From Hippasteria phrygiana (Eukaryota > Echinodermata > Asteroidea > Valvatida > Goniasteridae): a stretch of DNA of 64,000 bases. A program made the position numbers and the translations under genes. This document shows, piece by piece, positions 1 to 11,640 of this stretch (position 1 is the first letter of the stretch; every line of letters begins with the position of its first letter). The stretch is taken from contig JAZGUH010000371.1 in NCBI GenBank assembly GCA_037893225.1, forward strand, positions 62,001-126,000. The letters run 5' to 3'. The notes beneath the pieces were generated by a model. That model was not told the DNA's origin and made no database searches. It saw only the letters and a program-made list of their open reading frames with translations.

Positions 1-1
1 C

Positions 2-602
2 ACCAACGATATAGTGAGCTACCCCCCGCCGAGGTTTAAGAAGCACTGGACGGTGTTCCACCATACGGTCGAGAACGGTGAGGTTAAAATAACCGGGGTC
101 CTTAAAGCGCCCGCTCCCCATGGCTGAGGATGTACAACGGTAACGCGTATTTTGCCGCCACCAGGGAATTTATCGAGTTTGCACTGACTGACCACCGTGC
201 CGTAGATCTGCTAAACTGGACCCGTGATACATACAGCCCCGATGAAGTTACTGGGCCACGCTGCACAGGCTGCCCGGCGCTCCGGGCGGTTTCCCCGTCT
301 CTATGGCCAATCCCAGCTACAAATTCCGATTCGTCAAGTGGACGACTAACCAAAACACGCCGGATTGCCGCTTCGGCAAATCCGTGCGACTTGTGTGCAT
401 ATTCGGCGTGGACTACCTCCGGCACCTCAAGAGGGTCCCACATCTCTTTGCGAATAAGTTCCACTATGACTTCGATCCCGTGGCGATTCAGTGCCTAGAG
501 GAGAGTCTAGACTTCAGGAGGGTCCACCCAATGGAGTCTGATGGACTGGAGGATTTCCCTTTGATTAATTACATATCAGGCGTCAAAAATCGTGACCCAT
601 AA
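2..602 (+). pseudogene. Core-2 type beta-1,6-N-acetylglucosaminyltransferase (GCNT family), 3' end, two frameshifts
   Basis: The translated pieces match the C-terminal half of the GCNT/Branch glycosyltransferase family, Golgi enzymes that add a beta-1,6-GlcNAc branch to O-glycans. Frame 2 (positions 2-124) reads TNDIVSYPPPRFKKHW and ends in a stop. Frame 1 (about 118-246) reads NGNAYFAATREFIEF and DTYSPDE. Frame 3 (249-602) reads YWATLHRLPGAPGG, then VCIFG, HLFANKF and AIQCLEESL, and stops at 600-602. All these blocks are in family order, so the line is interrupted by one shift near 112-124 and another at about 247. The gene enters from the left edge, so the N-terminal part is not visible. 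Both shifts could be assembly errors in a live gene rather than decay. The family assignment is strong; the exact member (GCNT1, 3 or 4 type) cannot be told. Confidence 0.8.
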
Positions 603-1130
603 CTTGTAAAGGAAACTTTACAATTATGCAAAGCACAATGGCGCGGAGCGGTGCGGGGAAAGGGGGGGGGGGGGGGGGGGGGGGGGGGGTGGGGTGGGAG
701 AGATTGGCAGAAGGCATGTGATCGTGTAGTTGAGACTCTCTGGTTAGACTGGTTCCATCCCCAAATATGGGGCCCGGATGGCGCTTTTGATCGGGCTGCG
801 AAAGAGATAATTTTTATTGTTAAAAGTTGAATGCTGTTTTCATTGGTTTGAAAACTGGAGAATTTCTTTGTTGCATGCACGTGTGTTTTGGCTAGTTTTT
901 AACTAAGGCGGTTGAGAACGCAATACATCATGGGCATATCCATATAAAACCCCATGGAGCAGTAAACCAAAGGAATTTCTCTGGGTTGCTAGTTATTAGT
1001 AATAGCCGGAACCGGTCCCCATTATTATGATCAGTGGCGTATTCAGCGGGGGGAAGGGGGGAAACTTCCCCCCCCCCCCTGGCGGCATTTGAGGCGTCAT
1101 GAAAAACAGAAAGAAATAGTGCTTTTAAGA
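603..1130. other. Non-coding stretch with long G and C homopolymers
   Basis: A G run of about 30 bases lies at 661-690 and a C run near 1069-1080. No coding signal is seen. A stretch around 1034 (cagtggcgtattcag) resembles the CAGTGGCG ends of small MITEs found elsewhere in this window. Confidence 0.5.
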
Positions 1131-1134
1131 CGAT

Positions 1135-3015
1135 TGTTTTTTAAGGATGGGTTTAAATAACCCATTTATTACGAGCTTCATCACAAAATACAAATTTATA
1201 ACATTACAAATTACAACAAGAAAATATATAACATTATATATACAAGATTAAATATTACACAAAGCACAAAAAGGAAAACATGTGTTTTTAACAGGGACTT
1301 TTAACAGGTTTTGAATTAGGACTTTAAATCATTTATAAGTGAGACAGGAAAAAAACAACTTCTCATCGTCTATTTGGAAGAGCGCATTATTTTTGCCATA
1401 CGTTGCTATAAAGTCTGTGTTGCCCATTCTCTCTTTTTCCAGGATTAGTGATTTTTTTTACATTTTTTGATAGTGTTTCAATATCTGTGAATCATTAACT
1501 GTATTTTTGTCTTCCAATGTGTGACATCTAGTGATCCAAATAGTTCGAAGGAGCTTAGCTATCAGATATAGGGGGATGTCAGTCACGTGTTTTTCATTGC
1601 CTAAAATTCAATTTCTATCATTGAGGGAAAAACTAATTTTCCTGAATGGATCTGCAAGACATTTTCTAAAAACATCCACGCCTAAAGGGTTATGACACAA
1701 TAAATATATAGATGCTCGAGAGTTTCAATGTTTATTTTACAAAGGCCACAATTTGCTTCTTTGACCTTATTCATTTTAAGAAGAATATTTTTGGTGCATC
1801 GGCAAAATCCTATTTCTAAGCCGGTACCATAAATCTTTGTCATCATGATCTAAGATTGTGCAACACGCCTTTTGCCATATTTCCTTCCAGTTAAAGGATC
1901 TTTTAATGTTCAATTTTTGTTGCCATTTATCTTCTGCTCTGCTTGGAATAACAGCGTCTATAATCATCCTGAGGTATGTGTCCTTGACAGTGATCTTTGA
2001 TATCAGAAATAATTCTGGATTTGTTTCCCCTAGTTTCAGATAAAACAATTACTGAAATGATTACCAGGTCCTTCTCTCTTTTCGTTATTTTTGGGCAATC
2101 TTCCTTTTTAAACCGGCATGAATTCTACCCGCATTAGTTTTTCTAATGTTGGATTTTTCTGCCAAGTCGTTGATAGAAATAAGCTGGTGTTTTTAAGGAC
2201 ATGCTTAAGTTTAACCATTCCGACAGGTTTTAGAATTCTTTTATCGATGCTTCCATTACCTTCAGAAATAGCAGTGCTATTCCACAAGGGGATTTCGAGG
2301 ACTTCTCTGGCACAACTAAAATGAGGATGAAACTGCCCGTTCACTTTGTTGAAGGCCTTAATAACGTCTTTGTAAAAAGGAGGGGTATTAAAAACCACAC
2401 ACCTTTCGTTACCAAAAAATACACCATCCCAGTCTATTATCGCCACTGGCTCCCTTAATCCAATAATCAAATAACTTGGTCCATTTACCCCATTTTTGTG
2501 TGTATCGCTGAAACCACTGTAATTTGAGGGCTTCTAATTTCAGCTCTACAATTATCAGCCCGGTTCCTCCCATTTTTGAAGGCCCACAGACAGTGCTCCT
2601 TTTCATTTTGTCACCTTTTCCGGACCAGTAGAAATTCCAAATGATATCAGTAAGCTTTTTAACCTGATAATCTGGGCAGGACAAGACTGACCCGTAAAAG
2701 GCCATACTGCCTCCGACAAGACAATTAACATCAACAGCGCTGCCTTTCAATGTAAGGGACCGTCCCTTCCATCTATTATATCTATTATAATTATATTAAT
2801 TTGTTCATCCCAATTGTCTTCAGGCGACACATTGTTCCCAAAAAGAATGCCAGGATTTCTAATTTATCATTGTTCCAATTGAAATTTACTGGGTTGTTTG
2901 CTCTATGTCTCCATGCCCCGAGCCACAAACCACATGTTTTCTGGACATTAATTTTTGAACCAGAGCATTTACTATACACTGAAAAAAAAAATGTTGGGCA
3001 AAGTTTGACCAATTT
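1135..3015 (-). mobile_element. L1/Tx1-like LINE, 5'-truncated ORF2 fragment
   Basis: On the minus strand, broken frames read in order through the end of a LINE ORF2. First comes SGSKINVQKTCGLWLG and WRHRANNPVNFNW (3012-2791), the block after the RT active site. Next is FYWSGKGDKMKRSTVC with GGTGLI (2750-2409), then IPLWNSTAI (2470-2108). Last is KDLWYRLRNRILP (2048-1776), a zf-RVT-like end. These blocks are typical of L1/Tx1-type ORF2 C-termini. The RT core and endonuclease are missing, so the copy is 5'-truncated and dead. The 3' limit is placed in the AT-rich flank near 1135 and is approximate. Confidence 0.7.
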
Positions 3016-3217
3016 CTTGCCCCAAATTGGTGCAAATATATGTGACGGTTCTAATGCGAACCCCCTCTATATATATATTTAATGTAACGGTTTCGATGCA
3101 AACCCCCCCCCCCCCCCCCATTATTTATTTTGTAATTACGTAATCATCTTCTATTATTTAAATTGGCGAGCGCCCTCTTGGTTTCTTCAACCAGTTCGCG
3201 CGCTTCCCACTAAACTC

Positions 3218-3279
3218 ATTCTGTTCTCAGTCGAAGACCAAGTAACACAGCTTTATGAACTGTCTTCATTCTTTAACAG
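3218..3279 (+). repeat. 62-bp perfect direct repeat, copy 1
   Basis: The bases from attctgttctcagtcgaag to tctttaacag are identical to 3728-3789. In this copy the repeat ends CAG followed by GTAATG, a good splice donor, and its 5' part (ctgttctcag) looks like a splice acceptor. It could be a short exon of an unseen transcript. Confidence 0.85.
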
Positions 3280-3727
3280 GTAATGATCTTTATATATTTT
3301 ATTTCAACATTTCCTATAATTATAACTTAGATTGATTGATATTTAACACGCGCTATTCTTTAGTTTCATTTAATGTATATTGCCCTGTTGTCGATATTTT
3401 GTTGATTTTGGAAACATAACGTCATATACTGATTGACTACGATAATTAATGTATTTAATACTTCGGTTATTTAATGACAATGTTAATAATCCTATCATAA
3501 GAATGGTGTTACAAGGAAGTTCACAAGGTTGTTTCTTCGTTTCATGCAAGATTGGAATTAGTTTTGGATTTCAAAGATAATTAAACGTCCACAAATTAAA
3601 GATGGCGGACGCTGTCCGAATTTAGGCGGGAACTACCGTTATTGTTTTATACACCCTTTTTCGTATTTAGTATATTGATGATTTTCCAAGTAATTTTGTA
3701 TTATTCGTTCTTGTGTATTCTGCATTG

Positions 3728-3789
3728 ATTCTGTTCTCAGTCGAAGACCAAGTAACACAGCTTTATGAACTGTCTTCATTCTTTAACAG
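3728..3789 (+). repeat. 62-bp perfect direct repeat, copy 2
   Basis: This copy is identical to 3218-3279 and lies 510 bp downstream. Here the last CAG is followed by AAATAA instead of GTAATG, so the splice-donor context is lost. Confidence 0.85.
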
Positions 3790-4859
3790 AAATAAAACAC
3801 TGTGCCAAAACCAGATTCTGCTAGCCGTTCAGCCCGAATTCCTTAAAGGGTCACATATAGACTTCCCAACTTCTGGTCAGAAACTTCCCAACTGTCTTTA
3901 GCAAGCCGTTGTGACCAGAAGTTGGGCAAAAAAGCTTTACCAAATGGTTGGTTCACCAGCTTTCACCAATGAGTTGGTCATGCAAATTGTGCATTTTATT
4001 GTGCATTTTATTGTGCATTCTATTTTATTATATTTTATGTTCAATCAACTCAAAGTCTGGAGGACGTTTTCCGATGTCGTGGTGGTTTCTCTAAATAGGC
4101 CTATCCCGGGTCTGGTTAGCGTTACTTTCAAATTCATTACAGTTATCTTCATCAAGATCACGGTGCACATCAATAAGTTATAGCCGCCTGTAGAACGACC
4201 GCCCAGGCGGCCAGCCGCCTACTCCATGGTACTACGAAGTAGTTGTCATGTTGTCCAAGAAACAAATATTACCATCGAAGACATGGTGGCCTATGTGAAT
4301 CACTGATCACCTTATCAAAATATATTGTCACACATTTGTAAGCCAGCTCAAAAGATGAGATATTTCGGGCAGTTTCTACAGTACTTGAAGTTGAACAAGA
4401 CGAGAGCGTACCACTGATCTCTATATAAAAAATCTGGATTGCGCTTTGGCCGTTCAAGTTGTAGATGGCTGTCTGCCACATTACCACTCCATCCATAGCC
4501 GTATCCCCAAACGTAACGCGAACATATAGCCTATTGCTGCGTTCCAATCACGTCGTGTTTCTCGTGTTCACCGTGAATTACTCCTAGTTCACGAGTGGGA
4601 TGCATTCTAATGCTCCTCACCAACACGCACGCGCACATGCACATTGCACATTCATTCATATCATGCCACATGCAGTTTTTTTTCATCAAGAAACATCGGC
4701 TCCCATGGTTTTTTAAAACCTGCAAATTTCCTCAGGTTGGTGTATTATTGGACTGAGCATGAAAAATGTCTGATCCTGACTGGTAAATATTACCATACAT
4801 GAAGTTTCTAGTGGTTTTTTAATCCACCTAGTTCACTACGTGTTCAGTAACTTTTCAAA

Positions 4860-5813
4860 ATGGCGGCAACCAAGAACAATTTTGACTCGTTAGAAATCCA
4901 GCGAACATCTTGCAGTCTTGGCAGTGAAGTTACCGACATGGACCTAGCCAAAGTCATCGGTGACGCTATTGAGCATTCTCTAAGACCTGAGGTGAGCCCC
5001 CAAAAAACAACAATCCGTAGTTCACAACGGAAAACGACAACATCTAGTGCTGCGCCCTCGTCGAATGATGACGGTTCGAAGGGAGACAGGTCCAAAATTG
5101 GTGATATTGTTAACAATGTTATTGCTGCCATCCAACCATTAATAATTAAATCTGTCACATCTGCTGTCACAGCGACGGTCAAGCTGATCCTGACCGATAT
5201 CAGAGCAGAAATGCAGAGGAACGAGAAAGAGAGACGAGACCATGAAAATTCATCGCTGGGTAACATGAGAAGGGAGGTCCAACTGCAGAAGTTTGAAATA
5301 GATAAACTAGAGCAATACTCACGGAAAGAGAATGTCAGGATTCATGGCATTCCAGAGTCAGGGGGACCGGACCGGGAAGACACCGACGCTGTAATAGTAC
5401 AACTTGCGAACGACATGGGCCTCCAAATAAGGAAAGAAGACATAAGTGTAAGTCATAGACTTGGTTCTCATCATGATGGCAGACACAATAAGCCGAGGCC
5501 CATCATTGTCAAGTTTGTAAGGGGGAGCACGAAATCCTCAATCATGAGACAAAAAAAGAACTTGAAAGACAACAGACAACACAAGAACACATTCATCAAT
5601 GATGATCTCACTCCGCTTCGTTTTAAGATAGTTCGAGAAATTAAGAATGATGACTCCATACAGAGGGTGTGGACGATAGACGGTAAAATCTTCTGTCTCA
5701 CAAAGGAGCAAGGCAGGGATGTTAAGAAAGTGATTGACTCGGCCGACGACTTGTTGAAAATCGGCTGGAGTGAAGAAAAAGTCAAGAGTCTGGGCATCTA
5801 CCTTGAACTGTAG
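4860..5813 (+). CDS. LINE ORF1 protein (coiled coil plus RRM-like RNA-binding domain)
   Basis: This is an intact 317-residue frame starting at ATG in gttcagtaacttttcaaaatgg. The N-terminal 75 residues are Ser/Thr-rich. A helical, heptad-like stretch runs from about residue 85 to 155 (MQRNEKERRDHENSSLGN and following). The block KLEQYSRKENVRIHGIPE at about 155-172 is the hallmark start of the L1 ORF1p RRM. A basic C-terminal domain follows (residues about 205-317). Such proteins trimerise and coat the LINE RNA as a chaperone. It lies directly upstream of ORF2 in the same element. No frameshift or stop is seen. Confidence 0.85.
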   Translation: MAATKNNFDSLEIQRTSCSLGSEVTDMDLAKVIGDAIEHSLRPEVSPQKTTIRSSQRKTTTSSAAPSSNDDGSKGDRSKIGDIVNNVIAAIQPLIIKSVTSAVTATVKLILTDIRAEMQRNEKERRDHENSSLGNMRREVQLQKFEIDKLEQYSRKENVRIHGIPESGGPDREDTDAVIVQLANDMGLQIRKEDISVSHRLGSHHDGRHNKPRPIIVKFVRGSTKSSIMRQKKNLKDNRQHKNTFINDDLTPLRFKIVREIKNDDSIQRVWTIDGKIFCLTKEQGRDVKKVIDSADDLLKIGWSEEKVKSLGIYLEL

Positions 5814-5915
5814 GAAAACGCAGGCCCAGATGAACTTGAAGATGAACTTGAAGGTGAATTTGCTGTGCTCCATGACCATTGCTATTTTAGCGAGTCTTTT
5901 AAATTATGTAAAATA

Positions 5916-8900
5916 ATGGGTCTTAATGTATGTGGGTTAAATTCAAAACTAAAATATGGTGTGCTTGAACAATATATTGCTGACTATGACATTGCTTGTT
6001 TAAGTGAAACTAAATCTGATATGTTTGACTCAGAAATCATCAAGGGCTTTCATGCTATTTGTCTTCAGAAGAAAAACAGCCGACACAGGTTTGGCGGCAT
6101 TCATGGTATTACAGTACTTGTCAAAAGTAATATTTTCAATTATGTTTCTATTGTAGAAAACACATGCTCAAACTCAGTTTTATGGCTAAATATTGACAAA
6201 AAGGCGTTTGGATATGAATTTGTTGTTGGTGCGGTCTATGCACCTCATGAAGGTTCAAAATATTACACTAAAGACATTTTTGATGAAATTGCAGACGACT
6301 GTATTAATATCAAATGTAAATACAATGTGCCTCTATGCCTGATAGGAGATTTTAATGCCAGGTCAGGTAATCTGAATGATTTTGTTACATTGGAGGACTC
6401 GGTTGCTCCTGTCTTTGGAATTGAGTTAGGAAATGACAGCTTATTTAGTGCCAAGGACGAATTAGAATCTCTCGGTATATCAACGACTAGGTGTAACTCT
6501 GATTCTTGCATAAACAATAACGGTTATAATCTTATTAACCTCTGTAAAAATCTTGATATGCATATTGTCAATGGACGAATAGGTGATGATAAAAACATAG
6601 GCAGTGTTACCTGCAGTAGCTCAAGCACGATTGACTATGTTATTGTTTCTACTGAGCTGTTCCCTCAAATTACACATTTTGCTGTTGGTAATTTTGATGT
6701 GTTCCTGTCAGATAAACACAACCCAATTTCAGTTACCATAAAAGTTAAGGATGTGTCATACACAGATAGATTTAAGGAGCAGGTACCAATTGTAGATATA
6801 CAAACCACTACTAAAACTAAAACCAAATGGGATTCGACTTTCTCTGTTCAATATAAAAATGCATTTGATGAAGATGAAATTATGAAATTGCAAGCAAAAG
6901 TAGTGGAAAATTAATTTCTGCAAATGACACAGTCCGATATGGATGACATCACAAGTAATTTGAGTGCCCAATTCATGAATTCTGCTTTTCAAACTGGTGT
7001 AAGTAAGCAATGTAAAACAAACTCGTTTAAAAATAAGAATAAATCTAAAAATATTAGTACGAATAAACCCTGGTTTAATAGTGACTGTAAAAAAGTCAGA
7101 TCCGAGTATTTGAAAATTAAAAATAAACTGAAAAACATCCATTCACCTGAAGCTCAAGCCAAACTTAAATATACTGGTAAAAAATACAAGAAGCTTATTA
7201 ATAAAACCAAACAGGACTTTAGTAAAAAACTTAATATTAAAATAAGGACACTTAAGAGCACTAATCCTAGAGAGTATTGGAAAATTATTAATGATGCAAA
7301 CAATCAGGGTAAAGATGAACTTGGAAATATTGCCTTGGAAACATTCTTTGAGCATTTTAGAAACTTAAGTCAGGTCCAATCGGAAAATGTGGAAGTTAAA
7401 TCTAACGACATTGACCCAAGGAAAATTGATCACTCTGTAAATGAAGAAATAAATAAGAGTTTTACTAAAAATGAAATTTTGGTTCAAAAAAGGAAACTAA
7501 AAAATAATAAGGCTGCTGGTGTTGATTTAATCATTAACGAATTTCTTAAACACTGTCCTGAGTCGATGATTACACTTATTGTATCTCTGTTTAATTTAAT
7601 ATTAAATACTGGTTTCATCCCAACAGAATGGTGTATTGGTCTGATTAGACCGCTGTATAAGAATAATAGTTCGCTTAAAGATGCTGATAATTATAGAGGG
7701 ATCACACTGTTGAGCTGTTTAGGTAAATTATTCACGGCAGTCATCAATGCTCGACTTTCACTTTACTTAGAATGTGCCGGCATTCTTGGGGATGAACAGG
7801 CTGGTTTCCGTGAAGGGTATTCCACCATTGACCAATTGTTTTTACTTCATGCCATTGTTAACTTGTATTTAAATGACAAAAAGCGTCTTTATTGCGCTTT
7901 TATTGACTACCGTAAAGCATTTGACATGGTTGACCGAGCATCATTATGGTCGAAGTTAATTGCGTGTGAAATAAATGGAAAAATAATAACAGTGATTTAT
8001 AACATGTATCAGAATGCCAAATCTTGTGTTAAGCTTGGAAACAAAATGTCAGATTTTTTCTGCTGTAATATTGGTGTTAGACAGGGTGAGAATTTATCCC
8101 CCCTTTTGTTTTCAATTTATTTAAATGACTTTGAGTACTGTATAAGCAGGAAATATAATGGTCTGGAATCATTATCATCGAAGTTCCGTAACGAATTGAG
8201 TAATGATGATATTGAAGTATTTTTGAAATTGTACACACTGTTATATGCAGATGACACAATAGTCATGGCCGAATCGGAACAAGAGCTGCAGAAAGCTCTT
8301 AATGCAGTGGTCGATTACTATGAAGATTGGAAACTTCAAGTAAACCCAAGAAAAACAAAGGTTGTGGTTTTTTCTAAAGGAAAAGTTAAAAAGCATTCTG
8401 ATTTCATGTTTGGAAATGACAAGCTGGAAGTTGTTGATGATTCTATTTACCTTGGTGCCAAATTTAATTATAATGGCAGATTCTCTAAAGCAATTAATAA
8501 GCAAGTTGAACAAGCCCAGAGGTCCATGTATGGCTTAATAACTAAGTCACGTAAGCTCGATTTACCTGTTGATATACAATTGGAATTATTCGACCAATTA
8601 GTCATCCCAATTTTAATTTATGGTAGTGAAGTTTGGGGTTTTGAGAAACTTGAGCAAATAGAGTGTATGTATAGACAATTTTGCAAAAATCTTCTAGGTA
8701 TCAACAAAAACTCTGCAAACTGCATGGTGTATGGTGAAATAGGTAGAACCAACATTAGCAAGATAGTGGAATGTAGAATGGTTAATTTTTGGGCACGTAT
8801 TGTCAATAGCAAACAAAGTAAACTTTCAAATGTAATGTATAGACTGTTGAAAACACTCTTTGATAACATTTATAAATCGCCATGGTTGTCAAAAGTTAAA

Positions 8901-9416
8901 AATATTTTAGATAAAGCTGGTATGTCTAACCTCTTGGACAATAACAGTGTCATTAACAGCAAGTGGTTAAAACAGGCCATTGACCTGAGATTGACAGATA
9001 TGTTTTGGCAAAATTGGAATTCTGAGGTTCAAACTAATGGCTTGTGTACAAATTATAGAATATTTAAACAAAACCCATGTTTTGAGCAATATCTCTCGAG
9101 TTTAAGTAACTCACATCGTGTAAATCTTTGTAGGTTTAAATGTAGAAGCAGCAAACTACCAATTGTTACTGAGAAATATTCAACGAACACAATTGTTGAA
9201 CCGCACTGCCCTTTATGTCAACATCAAGATAGGGATGAATTCCATTATTTGTTTAAATGTTCATTCTTTGAAATGGAAAGACAAAAATATTTAAATTCAT
9301 ACTATAGAATCAGGCCAAACACTCTTAAAATGTATTATTTATTTAACACAACTAATATTCACGAATTAGATAATCTTGCAAAATTCACCCAGGTAATTAT
9401 GTTAAAATTTAAATAG
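5916..9416 (+). pseudogene. LINE ORF2: endonuclease and reverse transcriptase, one in-frame stop
   Basis: The frame is open from 5916 to 9416 except for a single TAA at 6912-6914. The APE endonuclease fills the first third: GLN near the start, SETK, IGDFNARSG, TIDYVIVS and SDKHNPI carry the expected N, E, D/N, D and H residues. The RT follows: NNKAAGVDLI, ADNYRGITLLS, DEQAGFREGYST, FIDYRKAFD, IGVRQGENLSPLLF and YADDT, with both catalytic aspartates. A C-terminal CPLCQHQDRDEFHYLFKC zinc knuckle precedes the stop. Endonuclease and RT are in the same frame, so the stop is either one nonsense mutation, a sequencing error, or a readthrough site. The ATG at 5916 is chosen because the endonuclease begins there. 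Confidence 0.88.
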
Positions 9417-9639
9417 TTCGTTGTATTTGTTCTGATGTTCTTTTTAAAATGTTTAGATTTGTATTGTTTTCTTGTGATCTGGTGCCTGTAATGTGACATG
9501 TAGTTTGAGTGTATTATATTATTTATCTATTTATTTATATTTCTTTATTTGTATTTGTATTTTATGTGTGTAAATAGGTACAGGAAGGGGTGTGTATTTA
9601 TTGTTTAGTTTTAGCTTAATTTATTATTTATTCATTTAT

Positions 9640-9690
9640 ATGTGCGTGTGTGTGTGTGTGTATGTATGTATGTATATATATATATATATT
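9640..9690 (+). repeat. TG/TA microsatellite in the LINE 3' UTR
   Basis: A run of tg dinucleotides passes into tatg and then ta repeats. Confidence 0.85.
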
Positions 9691-9844
9691 TATGTTTATT
9701 TTAAATTAATGTTTTGTTAAATTGTTAAAGGTGTGAACTATTTTGTATGTACATATTTGTTATATTTTTTAAAGATCTCATACCCATTGTTCATATGGGT
9801 CGAAGATGTAAATAAACTCTAAACTCTAAATGACATCGCGGAAG

Positions 9845-9979
9845 CATCCTCGACTCCATGGGCGCGTGTGCGTTCCTTCACTAAGATCGCGCAAGGCATG
9901 GTGGGAAAAACATGGCGCAGCAAGATCGTACCAACCCATGGAGTCGAGGATGAGATCGTACCATCCTCGACTCCATGGG
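9845..9979. repeat. 18-bp motif in three copies, one inverted
   Basis: catcctcgactccatggg occurs at 9845-9862 and 9962-9979, and its reverse complement at 9935-9952. The phrase gatcgtacca also recurs between them. It immediately follows the LINE tail. Confidence 0.8.
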
Positions 9980-10163
9980 AGCATGTATTTTTTCGTCCGA
10001 GGACCGATTTTAACAAAAGACCGACTCCCGAGGAGAAGAAAGATTCCTTTTTGTATTTTCTTTCTCCTCTTGTCCTCGAACGTATAATAGTAACATGTAT
10101 ACAAATACACAGACTGGAAATCGGATGAATTGAAGCAACTCGAATCATCTGTTGCATAATTTC

Positions 10164-10512
10164 CTAATTAAACGAAGTGAAATGAAATGAAATTGAAGTT
10201 TAATTATGATTCTACCGAGTAACCACTAACACTGAAGGACTTACGTGAGATTGCACCTGTCACCGGTATTTCTTTTTCACACTTGAGAGAGTCCTTTGTT
10301 AAAAGGATCCCTCACCCTATATAAGTGAGCCCCGCGAACCACGCCTCAGGGCATTTTTGTAGAAGTTTTTGCAGTCAAAATGGGCGGGAAATATTATTTG
10401 CACTGCACTGTCAAAGCGCAAGTTGAGGGAGGTAACGTAAGTCCTTCAGTGTTAGTGGTTACTAGGTAGAATCATAATTAAACTTCAATTTCACTTCGTT
10501 TAATTAGGAAAT
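10164..10512. mobile_element. Fold-back MITE with about 80-bp inverted arms
   Basis: The left arm (about 10164-10247, starting tttcctaattaaacgaagtg) is mirrored at about 10433-10512, ending cacttcgtttaattaggaaa. Both arms contain the stretch around gtaaccactaacactgaagg. The left arm has a small gaaat duplication. The loop holds a TATATAAG box at about 10319 and a GC-rich stretch. There is no coding capacity. Confidence 0.8.
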
Positions 10513-10519
10513 TTTACCC

Positions 10520-11640
10520 CCCGTTGTAACCACATAACAGTTAGACCTTACGTGAGATATTCGGAGCAACTGCAAAAAGTCAAACAAAATTAACACTGAC
10601 AAGTAGTCTCAAAGGAAATAACTATTTACTTCGTGAAACAGAGGAAGATAATCCTAGTATACAGTCTCAGCAAAGTAGTTATGAGCATTAGCCCTTCTCC
10701 AACCCGCGGCTTTTATAATTATCTATAATGGAACAACTTTCCATGCTACTGCACTACATGAGGCTGAACGTGTGCCGTGGGCGGTAAACTTATCAATCCT
10801 TACACCAGAAGCAGAAAGGGTAAACTTAATCCATCCACTTATTGTTTCTGATCCCACTGCTTTGTGGGGTGGAACATTCGTTGCGTTACCTCAACCTTGC
10901 TTAGGTTTCTCGAGATAAACGTCCAAAACGGTCATAACACATAGCAAACGATCATGTGGATAAGCAATTAAATTAACGTCTGTTCGGGGCTTGCTATAAA
11001 CTTTACTTGATTTAACTGGTGCCTCCATAATAACACTGACATAATTTTATCCCATTCGGACAGAACTAATCAGTAAAGATAACGTCTGGCAACGTTGCCC
11101 GGATGTGAGGGCAATAAGAAGGACCAATTTCGTAGTGATTTCTTTTAATGACAGTCTCTCATTGGGCCCGAGGCTACGTAAGTAGTCTAAAACAACGGTT
11201 AGATCCCACGTGTGGGAGCAGCGGCCGGAGGTTGAAGATCCTTTTCATCAGTCGCTTGACTAATGGATAAGATCCCACTGTAACACAGTGGAGAGGTGTG
11301 AGGACTGCCGAAAGAGCACTTCTAGCAATGTTCAAACGTTATTCGGGATAAAATTGCTGACGTAACGCGAACGCCCATTCTGATTAAATAAGCCAAATCG
11401 GTATTTCAACTGCGCATGTGCACAATGACATTTTATCCCGAATGACCCGCGTGACCTAACACGCGCGTGTGAACGCAAAAGGTGGTCGCACAACGCGCAC
11501 GTGTTAAATTCAATTAGAATGGGCGTTCTCGTAACATGGCGTGAAATTACGTCAGCAATTTTATCCCGATTAAGTTTAGACCTTTGAGATACCGAACTGG
11601 CTTATTTAACACGTGCGCGTTGTGCGACCACCTTTTACGT
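10520..11640. other. Non-coding, with interleaved inverted repeats at 11341-11640
   Basis: 10520-11340 shows no gene. From 11341 two interleaved inverted repeats appear. The first is cgggataaaattgctgacgt (about 11344) against its complement near 11550-11571. The second is ggtggtcgcacaacgcgcac (about 11481) against its complement near 11614-11633. The cgggataaaat motif recurs at about 12609 and in the mirrored copy at about 44.93 and 45.05 kb, so this looks like the outer edge of the repeat family described next. Confidence 0.55.

Larger units (their letters stand above)
3020..4790. other. Non-coding spacer
   Basis: Apart from the 62-bp repeats this holds a C run at about 3103-3119, AT-rich sequence and no convincing gene. 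Short open frames here show no recognisable domain. Confidence 0.5.
4790..9830 (+). mobile_element. Near full-length two-ORF LINE (APE endonuclease type)
   Basis: The element has an ORF1 (4860-5813), an ORF2 (5916-9416) and an AT-rich 3' UTR with a TG/TA microsatellite. It ends near 9830 in a short tandem tail of ctctaaa units. ORF1 and ORF2 are separated by about 100 bases. The 5' limit is approximate; no target-site duplication was identified by eye. The clade is left open: ORF1 has an L1-type RRM, whereas the RT resembles jockey/CR1-like elements of marine invertebrates. Confidence 0.85.
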
